64,000 nt of DNA from Oscillospiraceae bacterium (lineage in GTDB: Bacteria > Bacillota > Clostridia > Oscillospirales > Oscillospiraceae), in assembly GCA_015067845.1 (NCBI GenBank), contig SVLT01000003.1:1-64000 (forward strand). The letters are read 5' to 3'. A model generated the notes under the pieces. It saw only the letters and a program-made list of their open reading frames with translations. It did not search any database and was not told the origin of the DNA. This document shows positions 32,929-41,926 of this stretch, piece after piece (the stretch's first letter is position 1; each line of letters opens with the position of its first letter). The translations under genes and the position numbers were made by a program.

Positions 32929-33945
32929 ATGAAATGTATCCATTGCGGCGCGGAAATTTCCGAAAATGCCAACTTCTGTCCTGTGTGCGGACAAAACAGC
33001 GGCAAACAGCCCAATTTCTGCATGAATTGCGGCAGCAAGGTGGAGTGGAATATGCAATTCTGCGAAACTTGCGGCAAGCCTGTTGAAAAGCTGAATCAGC
33101 AGAAGGAAGAACCGGAGGGTGTTTCCGAAGATGTGAAAGAGGCCGCTGAAAAGGTGGCTGAGCATTTTCAGGAGAGTCCCGTGCAACCCCAAACTCCCGT
33201 TCAGGCACCCGTGCAACCCCAGCCGGTGGTTCACGCGGCTGCCCCTGTGACATCCGCCGGCGTGCAGGTGGGTGCGGAAGTGGTGCGCGCCACCGGCAAG
33301 GTAGCGGTGGAGGGCGTGAAAAAGACGGTCAGCACCGGCAAAAAAATTGCCATCATTGCGGCAGTCGTGGTATTTATTATCGGCGCATTGACCGCCTGTT
33401 TGAATTTCTTTGTTTCCGCTCCCAGCGATGCAGCGGAAGATTTCTTCGCTTCCATGGAAGAAATGGATTATGAAAAAATGCTGGGTTGTTTAGACAAAAA
33501 GACCGAGTCCACCATCCGGGCCGCCATGGGTATCACCGGCGATTTACTGGGCTCTTTCACAGGTATCAGCCTGGATCTGGAAGACATTATGGCCCTCGGT
33601 CCCTCTATGGCGCCCATTATGGACACGCCGGACATGGGTGTTGAATCGGTGGAGACGGTTTTCTATTCCGACTGCTCCCAAAAGGAAATAATCCAATACT
33701 GCATCGATGCCAACTCCGGCAAAGCCATTCCTGATGGCTACGATTCCGACAATGCCCTCATCAGCTTCCTGGATGATTACAATCTGACTCTGCCGGGTCT
33801 GGAAAATCTCATTGCCCAGTCGGCGCTGGTGAAGATCACATCGGAAACCGGAGAAGTGATATACCTGCCTCTGATCAACGAAGGCTGGGGCGACTGGCGG
33901 ATCCCGCTGATGGATCTGAGCTATGCCATGGAAGGCGTGGAGTAA
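32929..33945 (+). CDS. Zinc-ribbon membrane protein
   Basis: 338 aa. Two N-terminal zinc ribbons: CIHCGAEISENANFCPVCG (Cys3/6/17/20) and CMNCGSKVEWNMQFCETCG (about 29-47). A Pro/Gln/Val-rich linker (about 85-115, repeated VQPQ/VQAP) leads to a basic stretch and one membrane span (about 142-163). The outer domain (about 164-338) has a short helical DUF4878/NTF2-like look (PSDAAEDFFASMEEMDYEKMLGCL). Such zinc-ribbon/TM proteins of Firmicutes resemble stress or envelope sensors, but no function is known. It is 3 bases before queH, so the two are likely co-transcribed. Confidence 0.8.
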   Translation: MKCIHCGAEISENANFCPVCGQNSGKQPNFCMNCGSKVEWNMQFCETCGKPVEKLNQQKEEPEGVSEDVKEAAEKVAEHFQESPVQPQTPVQAPVQPQPVVHAAAPVTSAGVQVGAEVVRATGKVAVEGVKKTVSTGKKIAIIAAVVVFIIGALTACLNFFVSAPSDAAEDFFASMEEMDYEKMLGCLDKKTESTIRAAMGITGDLLGSFTGISLDLEDIMALGPSMAPIMDTPDMGVESVETVFYSDCSQKEIIQYCIDANSGKAIPDGYDSDNALISFLDDYNLTLPGLENLIAQSALVKITSETGEVIYLPLINEGWGDWRIPLMDLSYAMEGVE

Positions 33946-33948
33946 TTT

Positions 33949-34494
33949 ATGAATACCCTGCTTCATATCTGCTGCGCGCCCTGCGCAAATCAATGCATAG
34001 AAGTGCTGCGCACAGACCATTTTGATGTTACCGGATATTGGTATAATCCCAATATCCACCCCTTTACGGAATACCGGGCCCGGCGCAACTGCCTCCGGGA
34101 CTACGCCGCCACCATCGACCTGCCCCTGATCGAGCAGGACGAGTATGCCCTGCGCCCCTTTATCCGGGAGGTGGCGGAGGACATCGGAAACCGCTGCGTC
34201 AAATGCTACGAAATGCGGCTGTTTGAGGCCGCCCGCACCGCCAAGGAAAAAGGCTTTAACAGCTTTACATCCAGCCTGTTCATCAGTCCCTATCAGAATC
34301 ATGAGCTGATGAAAGAGACGGCGGAGCGCGCCGCCCATGAATACGGCGTGGAATTTTTGTACCGGGATTTCCGTCCCTATTTCAAGGCCGGGCAGGAAAA
34401 GGCCCGGGAGCTGGAATTTTATATGCAGAAATACTGCGGCTGCGTCTTTTCCGAGCAGGAAAGATATTTGAAGCCCGGTAAGATTATACCGTAA
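33949..34494 (+). CDS. queH: Epoxyqueuosine reductase QueH
   Basis: 181 aa. QueH (DUF208) performs the last step of queuosine synthesis, reducing epoxyqueuosine in tRNA with an Fe-S cluster. Conserved Cys are in LHICCAPCANQC (about 4-15), NRCVKCYEMRL (about 83-93) and KYCGCVFSEQERY (about 161-173). YWYNPNIHPFTEY and SLFISPYQNH are further signatures. It is not linked to queG. The RBS overlaps the end of the upstream gene. Confidence 0.94.
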   Translation: MNTLLHICCAPCANQCIEVLRTDHFDVTGYWYNPNIHPFTEYRARRNCLRDYAATIDLPLIEQDEYALRPFIREVAEDIGNRCVKCYEMRLFEAARTAKEKGFNSFTSSLFISPYQNHELMKETAERAAHEYGVEFLYRDFRPYFKAGQEKARELEFYMQKYCGCVFSEQERYLKPGKIIP

Positions 34495-34521
34495 GCCCTG
34501 TGTAATGTTGGTGTCCTAACG

Positions 34522-34703
34522 CTTCCCCCGAGGGGAAGCTGTCGAAATTCGGAACGTCAGAGACGAATTTTGACTGAAGAGGAATACGGGCGAAGAAGTC
34601 AGATTAGTGCCATTGTATAGACTTATTCCTATGCTCTGTTCTGCCGCCATTCCTCTTCCGTCACGCCTGACGGCGTGCCACCTTCCCCCCGGGGGAAGGT
34701 ATA
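34522..34703. repeat. Intergenic repeat, family B2
   Basis: Starts GCTTCCCCCGAGGGGAAGCT and ends ACCTTCCCCCCGGGGGAAGG. The core has GAGGAATACGGGCGA and TGCCGCCATTCCTCTTCCG. A small CCCCCTTAAGGGG palindrome follows at 34720-34732. Confidence 0.75.
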
Positions 34704-34754
34704 GATGCACTCTCATATACCCCCTTAAGGGGAACAGTCAAGATCGGAGGAACT

Positions 34755-35888
34755 ATGAATTTTGAATTTGCGGCCCCTACCTTATTTGGGTTGGAGGGCA
34801 TCACGGGCGACGAGCTGCGCCGATTGAACATCGAAAATGTCCGGGTGGAAAACGGCCGGGTGCTGTTTTCCGGGGACGAAAATACCCTGGCCCGGGCGAA
34901 TCTGAACCTGCGGACCGCCGAACGGGTGTTGCTGGTGCTGGCGGAATTCAAGGCCACCACCTTCGAGGAGCTGTTCCAGGGGGTCTACCGCGCCAATTTG
35001 GAGGATTACATCCCCAAAAACGGGGCGTTTCCCGTGAAAGGCCACTGCCTCAGCAGCCAGCTCATGTCCGTGCCGGACTGCCAGGCCATCGTGAAAAAGG
35101 CCGCGTCCAAGCGGCTGGGCGAAAAATACGGAGTCAGCTGGCTTCCCGAGGACGGGGAGAAATATCAGCTGCAATTTTCCCTTATGAACGACCGGGCGGT
35201 GCTGTATCTGGACACCTCCGGCGCAGGCTTGCACAAGCGGGGCTACCGGGCCGTGGGCAACGATGCCCCCCTCCGGGAGACCCTGGCCGCCGCTATGGTG
35301 ATGCTCACCCGGTACCGTGGCCGGGAATTTCTGTGGGATCCCTTCTGCGGAAGCGGCACCATTCCTATCGAAGCGGCGCTCATCGCCAAAAATCGCGCAC
35401 CCGGCCTGAACCGGAGCTTTGCCGCGGAAAAATTCGCCTGGATGGAAGAAAAAATCTGGCAGGCCGCCCGGAGCGAGGCCTTTGACAGGGAATTCAAGGG
35501 GGATTACCGCATTCTGGGCTCGGACAATGACCCCAAATGTGTTAGTTTGGCCATGGCCAACGCCCGGAAAGCCGGCATGGAGAAGATCATCGAATTCCGG
35601 GACGGGGATGCCACCAAAATGAGCTTGCCGGCGGAAAGCGGCATTCTCATCTGCAATCCCCCCTACGGACAGCGGATGATGGAGCAGAGAAGCGCCCAGC
35701 GGCTCTACGGGGAGCTGGGACGGCATTTCAAATTTGCCGACGGCTGGAAAAAGTATATCATCACCTCTGAGCCGGAGTTTGAGCATTATTTCGGCCGCCG
35801 CGCCGACAAAAAGCGCAAGCTCTACAACGGCATGATCAAGTGCGATTATTATATGTATACGGATAATAGTCGGAGAAAAGAGAAATAA
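34755..35888 (+). CDS. THUMP-domain class I SAM-dependent RNA methyltransferase (RlmL/YpsC family)
   Basis: 377 aa. N-terminal ferredoxin-like/THUMP region (about 1-155, EFAAPTLFGLEGITGDELRRL) and a C-terminal Rossmann methyltransferase with DPFCGSGTIPIEAALIA (about 193-209), LGSDNDPKCVSLAMANA and the catalytic NPPYGQRM (about 302-309). Matches the YpsC/RlmL-N family, thought to make an N2-methylguanosine in 23S rRNA. Length normal. RBS GGAGGAA. It is followed 2 bases later by the lipid kinase gene. Confidence 0.93.
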   Translation: MNFEFAAPTLFGLEGITGDELRRLNIENVRVENGRVLFSGDENTLARANLNLRTAERVLLVLAEFKATTFEELFQGVYRANLEDYIPKNGAFPVKGHCLSSQLMSVPDCQAIVKKAASKRLGEKYGVSWLPEDGEKYQLQFSLMNDRAVLYLDTSGAGLHKRGYRAVGNDAPLRETLAAAMVMLTRYRGREFLWDPFCGSGTIPIEAALIAKNRAPGLNRSFAAEKFAWMEEKIWQAARSEAFDREFKGDYRILGSDNDPKCVSLAMANARKAGMEKIIEFRDGDATKMSLPAESGILICNPPYGQRMMEQRSAQRLYGELGRHFKFADGWKKYIITSEPEFEHYFGRRADKKRKLYNGMIKCDYYMYTDNSRRKEK

Positions 35889-35890
35889 AT

Positions 35891-36793
35891 ATGACCCACC
35901 TATTCATCATCAATCCTGCGGCGGGAAGCCGGGACAGAACCAAGGATTATTCCGAGAAAATTGAAAAGATCTGCACAGAAAGAGGCCTTGATTACCGCAT
36001 CGAGGTGTCCGGCGCGCCGGGAGAGTGCACCCGCATCGCCCGGGAAGCGGCCCAAAGCGGCGAAAAATACCGCATCTACGCCTGCGGCGGCGACGGAACG
36101 CTGAACGAGGTGGTCTCCGGCGCGGCAGGCTTTGACAATGTGGCGGTCACCGTGTTTTCCGGGGGCAGCGGCAACGATTTTGTGAAGCTGTTCTCCGAAC
36201 CCGAAGCATTTTTCCACTTGGAGCGGCTTTTGGATGCGGAAGAAACGACTTTCGACCTGATCAAATGCAACGACGATTTTTCTCTGAACATCTGCTCCGT
36301 GGGTCTGGATGCCCGAATCGGCACGGATGTTGCCAACTATAAGCGCATCCCCCTTCTTAGCGGCTTCCGGGCCTATGCGGCATCCACAGTGGTAAATGTC
36401 ATACGGGGCATTGCGGAGCACTATATTGTGGAAGTGAACGGAGAAACCATCGACAAGGAGCTGACCATGATCTGCATCTGCAACGGCCAGTATTACGGCG
36501 GCGGCTTCCATCCGGTGCCGGAGGCAGATCCCACGGACGGCCTTTTGGATGTGCTGCTGGTGGACAAAGTCTCCCGTCTGCAAGTGGCTCAGGTCATCGG
36601 AAAATACAAGGACGGGCGATATAAGGAACTGCCCAAATTGGTGCGCCATTTCAGGACGGATCATGTGACCATTCGTTGTGATGGCCCTACCGCCATCAAT
36701 CTGGACGGAGAATTGCGGGTCAGCGATGTGGTGGATATCCGCATTGCCGACGAAAAGATCCGCTTCTTCTATCCCAAGGGACTTACATATTAA
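35891..36793 (+). CDS. Diacylglycerol/lipid kinase family protein (YegS/DgkB-like)
   Basis: 300 aa. IINPAAGS (about 5-12), the nucleotide-binding GGDGTLNEVVSG (about 66-77), FSGGSGNDFVKLF (about 88-100) and a C-terminal beta domain ending in an LDGELRVSDVVDI-type strand. These kinases phosphorylate diacylglycerol or related lipids at the membrane. Length typical. It is between the THUMP methyltransferase and thiamine pyrophosphokinase genes on the same strand, with short gaps. Confidence 0.93.
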   Translation: MTHLFIINPAAGSRDRTKDYSEKIEKICTERGLDYRIEVSGAPGECTRIAREAAQSGEKYRIYACGGDGTLNEVVSGAAGFDNVAVTVFSGGSGNDFVKLFSEPEAFFHLERLLDAEETTFDLIKCNDDFSLNICSVGLDARIGTDVANYKRIPLLSGFRAYAASTVVNVIRGIAEHYIVEVNGETIDKELTMICICNGQYYGGGFHPVPEADPTDGLLDVLLVDKVSRLQVAQVIGKYKDGRYKELPKLVRHFRTDHVTIRCDGPTAINLDGELRVSDVVDIRIADEKIRFFYPKGLTY

Positions 36794-36826
36794 GCCTTCC
36801 CCCAGGGAAAGGCTTTGGAGGTAACT

Positions 36827-37459
36827 ATGGCCCGGTGTATTATTTTTGGAGCGGCAGAATTTGACTCCCTGCTCCTGCCAATTGAAAAGGATGACCTGAT
36901 CATCGCCGCAGACGGCGGCTTGCGCCATTTTCAGGGCGCGGCCCGTCAACCGGATGTGATCTTGGGGGATTTCGACTCCCTGGGCTATGTTCCCCAGGGA
37001 GCGCAGGTGTTTCCCATGGAAAAGGACGATACGGATGTAATGCTGGCTGTGCGTCACGGCTTGCAGGCCGGCTTTCGGGAGTTTCTCATCTACGGCGGTA
37101 TGGATGGCCCCCGGGTGGATCATACCATTGCCAATTTTCAGACCCTGGGGTATCTCCGCGCCCGGGATGCCCGGGGTTTTTTGGTGGGCAAGACCCACAT
37201 AGCCACCGTCATTTCCGGCGAAACGGCGGTTTTTTCCGAGGATTGCACCGGGATCCTTTCCGTGTTCTGCCTGGGGCAGGATGCTGCCGGCGTGACCATC
37301 CGGGGCTTGCAGTATCCTCTGGAAAAGGGTACGCTGACCGCAAGCCACCCTCTGGGCGTGAGCAATCATTTTGTTGGAAAACAAGGGGAAATCCGGGTGG
37401 AAAATGGCAGTTTGCTTCTCATCTGGGAAGTAAAGAACGGCCTGCCGGATATTGGATGA
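36827..37459 (+). CDS. thiN: Thiamine pyrophosphokinase
   Basis: 210 aa. Converts thiamine to thiamine diphosphate with ATP. Motifs: AADGGLRHF (about 29-37), ILGDFDSLGY (about 44-53), KDDTDVMLAVRHG (about 66-78) and YGGMDGPRVDHTIANFQTL (about 89-107). The start at 36827 follows TTTGGAGGTAACT. The upstream gap contains only a CCTTCCCCCAGGGAAAGG palindrome. No TPP riboswitch is seen. Confidence 0.93.
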   Translation: MARCIIFGAAEFDSLLLPIEKDDLIIAADGGLRHFQGAARQPDVILGDFDSLGYVPQGAQVFPMEKDDTDVMLAVRHGLQAGFREFLIYGGMDGPRVDHTIANFQTLGYLRARDARGFLVGKTHIATVISGETAVFSEDCTGILSVFCLGQDAAGVTIRGLQYPLEKGTLTASHPLGVSNHFVGKQGEIRVENGSLLLIWEVKNGLPDIG

Positions 37460-37517
37460 GCTCCTATACCGGAGTGTAAGGGCGGCAATCTGCCGCCCGC
37501 TTTGCTCAACCTAGCAA

Positions 37518-37647
37518 ATATGTCATTCCGAGGGCCGCAAGGCCCGTGGGAATCTCCCGGTACGATGTTTATTTTCTGCATAGCGTACCGGTGGACTGAA
37601 GCAGGAGATTGCCACGCCACCCCTTACGGGGTTCCTCGCAATAACAT
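37518..37647. repeat. Family C remnant and family A repeat
   Basis: Family A copy from ATGTCATTCCGAGGGCCGCA to GTTCCTCGCAATAACATAC. It is preceded at 37478-37501 by AAGGGCGGCAATCTGCCGCC of family C. Together they fill the gap before the P-type ATPase. Confidence 0.75.
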
Positions 37648-37689
37648 ACAAAGAACGACACGGCATCCATTTTTATACAAGGAGAGCGT

Positions 37690-40068
37690 ATGGGAAGAAA
37701 GAGGAAAGTATACCGTCAGGAGGTGGCGGTGCTGGAAGCCACGCCGGAGACCGGCTTGACCGGTGAACAGGCGGCGGAGCGTGCCAATGCCGGCTGGTCC
37801 AACGGTCTGGCCAAAAGCGCCGGCAAGACGGAGTGGGAGATCGTTGCCCAAAATCTGTTTACATTTTTCAACCTGGTGTTTGTGATCCTGGCCGTGGCCC
37901 TGGCTCTGGCCGGTTCCTCTGTGAAGAATATGACCTTTCTGGTGGTAGTAGTGTGCAATTTGTGCATCGGCTGCTACCAGGAGATCCGCGCCAAGCGGGC
38001 GGTTGATCGACTGACCTTGGTTGCGGCGCAAAAGATCCGCACCATCCGGGAGAGCAAAACGGAAGTGCTCCCCTCGGATCTGTTGGTGCGGGATGATATC
38101 GTGGAATTTGTGGTGGGGGATCAGATCTGCGCCGATGGCGTGATGCTCACCGGCGGTCTGCAAGTGAACGAAGCCCTCATCACCGGCGAAGAAGATGCCG
38201 TGGCGAAAATGCCGGGAGACAGCCTGCTTTCCGGCAGCTTTGTGATCTCCGGCAAGGCCCGGGTGCGGCTCACCGGCGTTGGGGAAGATGCCTTTGCCGC
38301 CAAGCTGGCTCAGGCCGCCAAGGAAGATCCCCGGGCAGCAAAATCTGAGATGATGCGCTCTCTGGACAAACTCATCCGCTGGGTGGGCATTGCCCTGATC
38401 CCCGTGGGACTTTTGCTGTTTTATCAGGAATTTTGGGTGTTGCAGCAGAGCTTGCGCTCCAGTGCCGAAGCTACCGTGGCGGCCCTTGTGGGCATGATCC
38501 CCGAGGGGCTGTACTTACTGACCAGCATCGCCATGGCGGCATCCAGCCTGAAGCTGACGAAACGCAAGGTGTTGGTGAAGGATCTGAACTGTATTGAAGC
38601 CCTTGCCCGGGTGGATGTCCTGTGTGTGGACAAAACCGGCACCATCACCGAGCCGGGGATGGAGGTGGAGCAGGTCGTACCCCTGACGGAGGACTCCCAC
38701 GACCGGCTGGAGGACATCCTCACCGCCATTTACACCGGCACAGAGCCGGAAAATGACACCGCCGGGGCGTTGATAGAAATGTTTGCCGGCCAGACGAATT
38801 GGGTCTGCGAGAAGCGGATCCCCTTCACATCCGACAAAAAATGGAGCGCCGCCCTGTTCCGCGGACAGGGAGCGTTCGTGGTGGGTGCGCCGGAATTCGT
38901 TATGGGTCACCGCTATGAGCAGTTACAGGAAAAGGTGGAAGAATGGTCAAAACGGGGCAGTCGTGTCCTGTTGGTAGCCGCCCACGCCGGTGAGCTGAGC
39001 GACTATTTGGAGCCGGGAAAGCTGCGGCCGCTGGCTTTGATCATCCTTTCCAACCGCATCCGCCCTGCCGCGCCACAGACATTTGCGTACTTTAAGGAGC
39101 AGGGCGTGGCCATCAAGGTCATTTCCGGTGACAATCCGCTGACGGTTTCCCAGGTTGCCCTGCGGGCCGGCATTGAGGGCGCGGAAGACTATGTGGACGC
39201 GTCCACATTGGAAACCCCGGAGGAAATTGCCCGTGCGGCAGTAAATTGCACCGTCTTCGGACGGGTGACACCGGACAAGAAGAAAGCCCTTTTGCAGGCT
39301 CTGAAAGCCGCCGGACATACTGTTGCCATGACCGGCGACGGAGTGAACGACGTACTGGCTCTGAAAGAGGCGGACTGCTCCATAGCCATGGCATCCGGAG
39401 CCCAGGCCGCCAGTCAGGTGGCCCAGCTGGTGCTTTTGGAGTCGGATTTTGCTGCCATGCCTGCCATCGTGGGTGAGGGCCGCCGGGTCATCAACAATAT
39501 CCAGCGGGCGGCATCCTTGTTTTTGGTAAAAAATATGCTGTCGCTGGGACTTTCCCTTGCCTGTTTGGTGGCAGGATTCCCCTATCCCTTTGTTCCGTTA
39601 CATCTGACGCTGATTTCCGCGCTGACCATTGGCGTTCCGTCCTTCTTTTTGGCCATGGAGCCCAATTATGAGCGAGTTTCCGGGCGATTTTTGCCCACGG
39701 TTTTGCGCCGGGCATTGCCGGGCGGCCTGACCAATCTGATTGCGGTGTTCACCGCGCAGCTCATTATGATGAATCTTTCCTTTACTCCCGGGCTGATTTC
39801 CACGGCCTGCGCCGCAGTTTTGGCCACGGTGGGTATGTTGGTGTTGCGGCAGACCTGCAAGCCTTTCGACCTGTTCCGCCATATTTTGTGGTGGGTCATG
39901 GCCGGTGCGCTGGTGTTCTGCTTTACGTTGCTCAGCGGCTTTTTTGACCTGACCCACGGCAGTTTTACCGAAACTTTGGTCCTGCTGGGGATGATGGCCA
40001 TGGCAGCAGCGCTGTATTTTGGGGTTTACATGGCGGTACAATGTTTACCGAACAAGGCTTCCCCTTGA
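37690..40068 (+). CDS. P-type cation-transporting ATPase (CtpE-like)
   Basis: 792 aa. TM4 motif MIPEGLYLLTS (about 274-284), phosphorylation site CVDKTGTIT (about 313-321), nucleotide domain KWSAA, and hinge MTGDGVNDVLALKEADCSIAM (about 545-565). Membrane spans are near 55-95, 225-295 and 615-790. PEGL and the text around DKTGT follow the CtpE/YfgQ-type group rather than heavy-metal ATPases, and no N-terminal metal-binding domain is present. In mycobacteria CtpE takes up calcium; the ion here is inferred, not shown. RBS AAGGAG. Confidence 0.9.
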   Translation: MGRKRKVYRQEVAVLEATPETGLTGEQAAERANAGWSNGLAKSAGKTEWEIVAQNLFTFFNLVFVILAVALALAGSSVKNMTFLVVVVCNLCIGCYQEIRAKRAVDRLTLVAAQKIRTIRESKTEVLPSDLLVRDDIVEFVVGDQICADGVMLTGGLQVNEALITGEEDAVAKMPGDSLLSGSFVISGKARVRLTGVGEDAFAAKLAQAAKEDPRAAKSEMMRSLDKLIRWVGIALIPVGLLLFYQEFWVLQQSLRSSAEATVAALVGMIPEGLYLLTSIAMAASSLKLTKRKVLVKDLNCIEALARVDVLCVDKTGTITEPGMEVEQVVPLTEDSHDRLEDILTAIYTGTEPENDTAGALIEMFAGQTNWVCEKRIPFTSDKKWSAALFRGQGAFVVGAPEFVMGHRYEQLQEKVEEWSKRGSRVLLVAAHAGELSDYLEPGKLRPLALIILSNRIRPAAPQTFAYFKEQGVAIKVISGDNPLTVSQVALRAGIEGAEDYVDASTLETPEEIARAAVNCTVFGRVTPDKKKALLQALKAAGHTVAMTGDGVNDVLALKEADCSIAMASGAQAASQVAQLVLLESDFAAMPAIVGEGRRVINNIQRAASLFLVKNMLSLGLSLACLVAGFPYPFVPLHLTLISALTIGVPSFFLAMEPNYERVSGRFLPTVLRRALPGGLTNLIAVFTAQLIMMNLSFTPGLISTACAAVLATVGMLVLRQTCKPFDLFRHILWWVMAGALVFCFTLLSGFFDLTHGSFTETLVLLGMMAMAAALYFGVYMAVQCLPNKASP

Positions 40069-40270
40069 GGGCGGTGCTCCGTGCAGCGGATCAAAATTCT
40101 AATGCTTGCCGGGGGCAAGCATACCAATACAAATAGCTGTCGCCGCTTCAAAGCGGTGACTGATGAGGTGTAGGCTGCGAAGCAGCCGTGAAATTGTAAT
40201 TGTCGCTTTGCGACACCACCACATCCGTCAGCCCTATCGGGCTGCCACCTTCTCCTCAAGGAGAAGGCTT
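40050..40270. repeat. Intergenic repeat, family B1, overlapping the ATPase 3' end
   Basis: Starts AACAAGGCTTCCCCTTGAGG at the last codons of the ATPase gene and ends CCTCAAGGAGAAGGCTTTG. It contains the same ATGCTTGCCGGGGGCAAGCA insertion as the 31.1-kb copy. The ATPase appears to end inside the repeat (…NKASP), so its last few residues may come from it. Confidence 0.75.
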
Positions 40271-40282
40271 TGCATCTTTCAC

Positions 40283-40311
40283 TTGCGTTTTGAGACAAAT
40301 ATCGATATAAT
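40283..40311 (+). promoter_or_regulatory. Sigma-A promoter for the ADP-ribosylglycohydrolase-like gene
   Basis: TTGCGT (40283-40288), 17-bp spacer, TATAAT (40306-40311), 29 bases before the start. Confidence 0.75.
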
Positions 40312-40340
40312 ATTCTAAAAACAACCAAAGGAGGGGTATT

Positions 40341-41426
40341 ATGGGACAAAAACAGAGCCAAAACCGGGGTGTTTTCCTGGGAATGGCCGTGGGTGATGCC
40401 ATGGGCCACACCGTGGACCGCCGGAGCCTGGAAGAGATCTGCAATGACTACGGTCCCAACGGCCTGCTGGGTTACGACCTGGTCAACGGCTATGCCGACA
40501 TTACCTCCTATACCCAACTGGCGGCATTCACCGCCAACGGCCTGATCTTGGGCCTGACCCGGGGGCAGACCCAGAGCCGCATGATGGCCCAGATGCGTTA
40601 CATCACCATGGCCATCCGGGAATGGTCCCGGACCCAGTCCTTCAGCCTGCCGGAGAAAAATTACTGCTGGCTGACCCGGATTCCGGAAATGAAGCGGAAA
40701 TTCTGCATGGACAACCGGATGCTGGACGCCCTGAGCAAGGAGACCCTTGGCTCGGTGGACGAACCCCAGTACCGTTCCAATCAGGCGGGCTCGCTGACGG
40801 CGGTTGTTCCTGTTGCCCTGTTACGCAAGGAGATGGAGCTGACACAGGAAGAGCTGGACCGTTTGGGCGCGGAAATCGTGGCTCTGACCCACGGCGACGC
40901 GGAGGCCTGGCTGTCCGGTGCTGCGCTGACCCATTTGCTGTGTCTGCTGCTGGAAGAACCCGATACCCCTATAGCGGAGCTGGTGCAGCACACGATCAAC
41001 GCCGTCGGTCTGCAATTCGGACAGGGTGGAAAGCTGTGGGAGCTGCTGCAACTGGCTTTGACTCTGGCAATGTCTCCCAATGTCACCCCCATGGAAGCTA
41101 TGCAGACCCTGGAATGCCGCACGGCGGCGGAGGTGCTTGCCGGCGCGGTCTATACCGTGTCCACCTGCGGCCGGGATTTTGATGCCGCCATGATCACAGC
41201 CGTGAATCACTCCGGCCGGAGCAGCGCCGTGGGCGCCATCGCCGGGGCCATGCTGGGCGCTGTGTTGGGCGACGAAGCGTTGCCTGAATTCTATCTGGAG
41301 AGCCTGGAAGCCGCGCCGTTTCTCACGGAATTGGCGGACGATATGGCCGCCGGTTTCTCGGAAATGGTGGGCAAGAGCCTGTTTGACATGGACTGGGACA
41401 GAAAATACCTGTCCGCCGGGAAATAA
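40341..41426 (+). CDS. ADP-ribosylglycohydrolase-fold protein with degraded metal site
   Basis: 361 aa with the DraG/ARH fold. GVFLGMAVGDAMGHTVD (about 10-26) is the clear family start and NHSGRSSAVGAIAGAMLGAVLG (about 289-310) matches the family NHSGDSDSxGAIAGNxLGA segment. The metal-coordinating Asp residues of GDSDS are replaced (GRSSA), and the N-terminal TDDT motif is ADITSYTQ (52-59). The enzyme may be inactive or bind substrate without two Mg ions. Single-gene transcript with its own promoter and a two-way terminator. RBS AAGGAGGGG. Confidence 0.85.
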   Translation: MGQKQSQNRGVFLGMAVGDAMGHTVDRRSLEEICNDYGPNGLLGYDLVNGYADITSYTQLAAFTANGLILGLTRGQTQSRMMAQMRYITMAIREWSRTQSFSLPEKNYCWLTRIPEMKRKFCMDNRMLDALSKETLGSVDEPQYRSNQAGSLTAVVPVALLRKEMELTQEELDRLGAEIVALTHGDAEAWLSGAALTHLLCLLLEEPDTPIAELVQHTINAVGLQFGQGGKLWELLQLALTLAMSPNVTPMEAMQTLECRTAAEVLAGAVYTVSTCGRDFDAAMITAVNHSGRSSAVGAIAGAMLGAVLGDEALPEFYLESLEAAPFLTELADDMAAGFSEMVGKSLFDMDWDRKYLSAGK

Positions 41427-41429
41427 AAT

Positions 41430-41455
41430 AACCGCACCACGAGAGTGGTGCGGTT
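41430..41455. terminator. Bidirectional terminator
   Basis: AACCGCACCAC, loop GAGA, GTGGTGCGGTT, with TTTCTTGTTTTT on the plus side and AT-rich ATTTTATTT on the minus side. It separates the converging ADP-ribosylglycohydrolase-like and YhcH genes. Confidence 0.9.
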
Positions 41456-41463
41456 TCTTGTTT

Positions 41464-41910
41464 TTATTTACAAGGCAGCTTGACGATGATCTTGGTGTAC
41501 TGCTTTTCTGCATCCCGGTGCACGCCGGGGGCGTGGGCATCCTCGGGATACACCACATAGCAGTAGCCGGGGCGAATGTCGATGAGGTCGCAGGAGCCGG
41601 CGAAATGCCACACATCCTTCACATCGTTGTAGGGCTTGGCAGGCTCCAGAGTCTCCAACGGAGCCCAGCCCATGGTCTCCACGCTGTCCAGAATGTACTG
41701 GATGTCCAGGAAGTTCTTGTGAGCTTCCAGAATTGCGCCCTCAGCAGGCTTGGTGGTGATGTTTTGCACCAGTACGCGGCCGCCGCACTCCGGCAGGGGA
41801 TAAGTTGCAGGTTCAAAATTCTCCAGACCTGCCACCACATCCATGGCTTCTTTCAGGCCGGGGATGACGGACTCGTAACGGGCAAGGTCTTTCCAGGGAC
41901 AAATAATCAT
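41464..41910 (-). CDS. YhcH/YjgK/YiaL family protein (DUF386)
   Basis: 148 aa cupin-like protein. DIQYILDSVETMGW (about 69-82), EDAHAPGVH (about 123-131) and the terminal KIIVKLP strand are family marks; His and Glu residues form the metal site. Relatives are linked to sialic-acid, sugar-acid or biofilm functions (NanQ is an anomerase). Here it follows udk by 16 bases, an unusual partner, and there is no sialic-acid gene nearby. RBS AAGGAGG. Confidence 0.92.
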   Translation of the reverse strand: MIICPWKDLARYESVIPGLKEAMDVVAGLENFEPATYPLPECGGRVLVQNITTKPAEGAILEAHKNFLDIQYILDSVETMGWAPLETLEPAKPYNDVKDVWHFAGSCDLIDIRPGYCYVVYPEDAHAPGVHRDAEKQYTKIIVKLPCK

Positions 41911-41926
41911 GGTATTTCCTCCTTAA

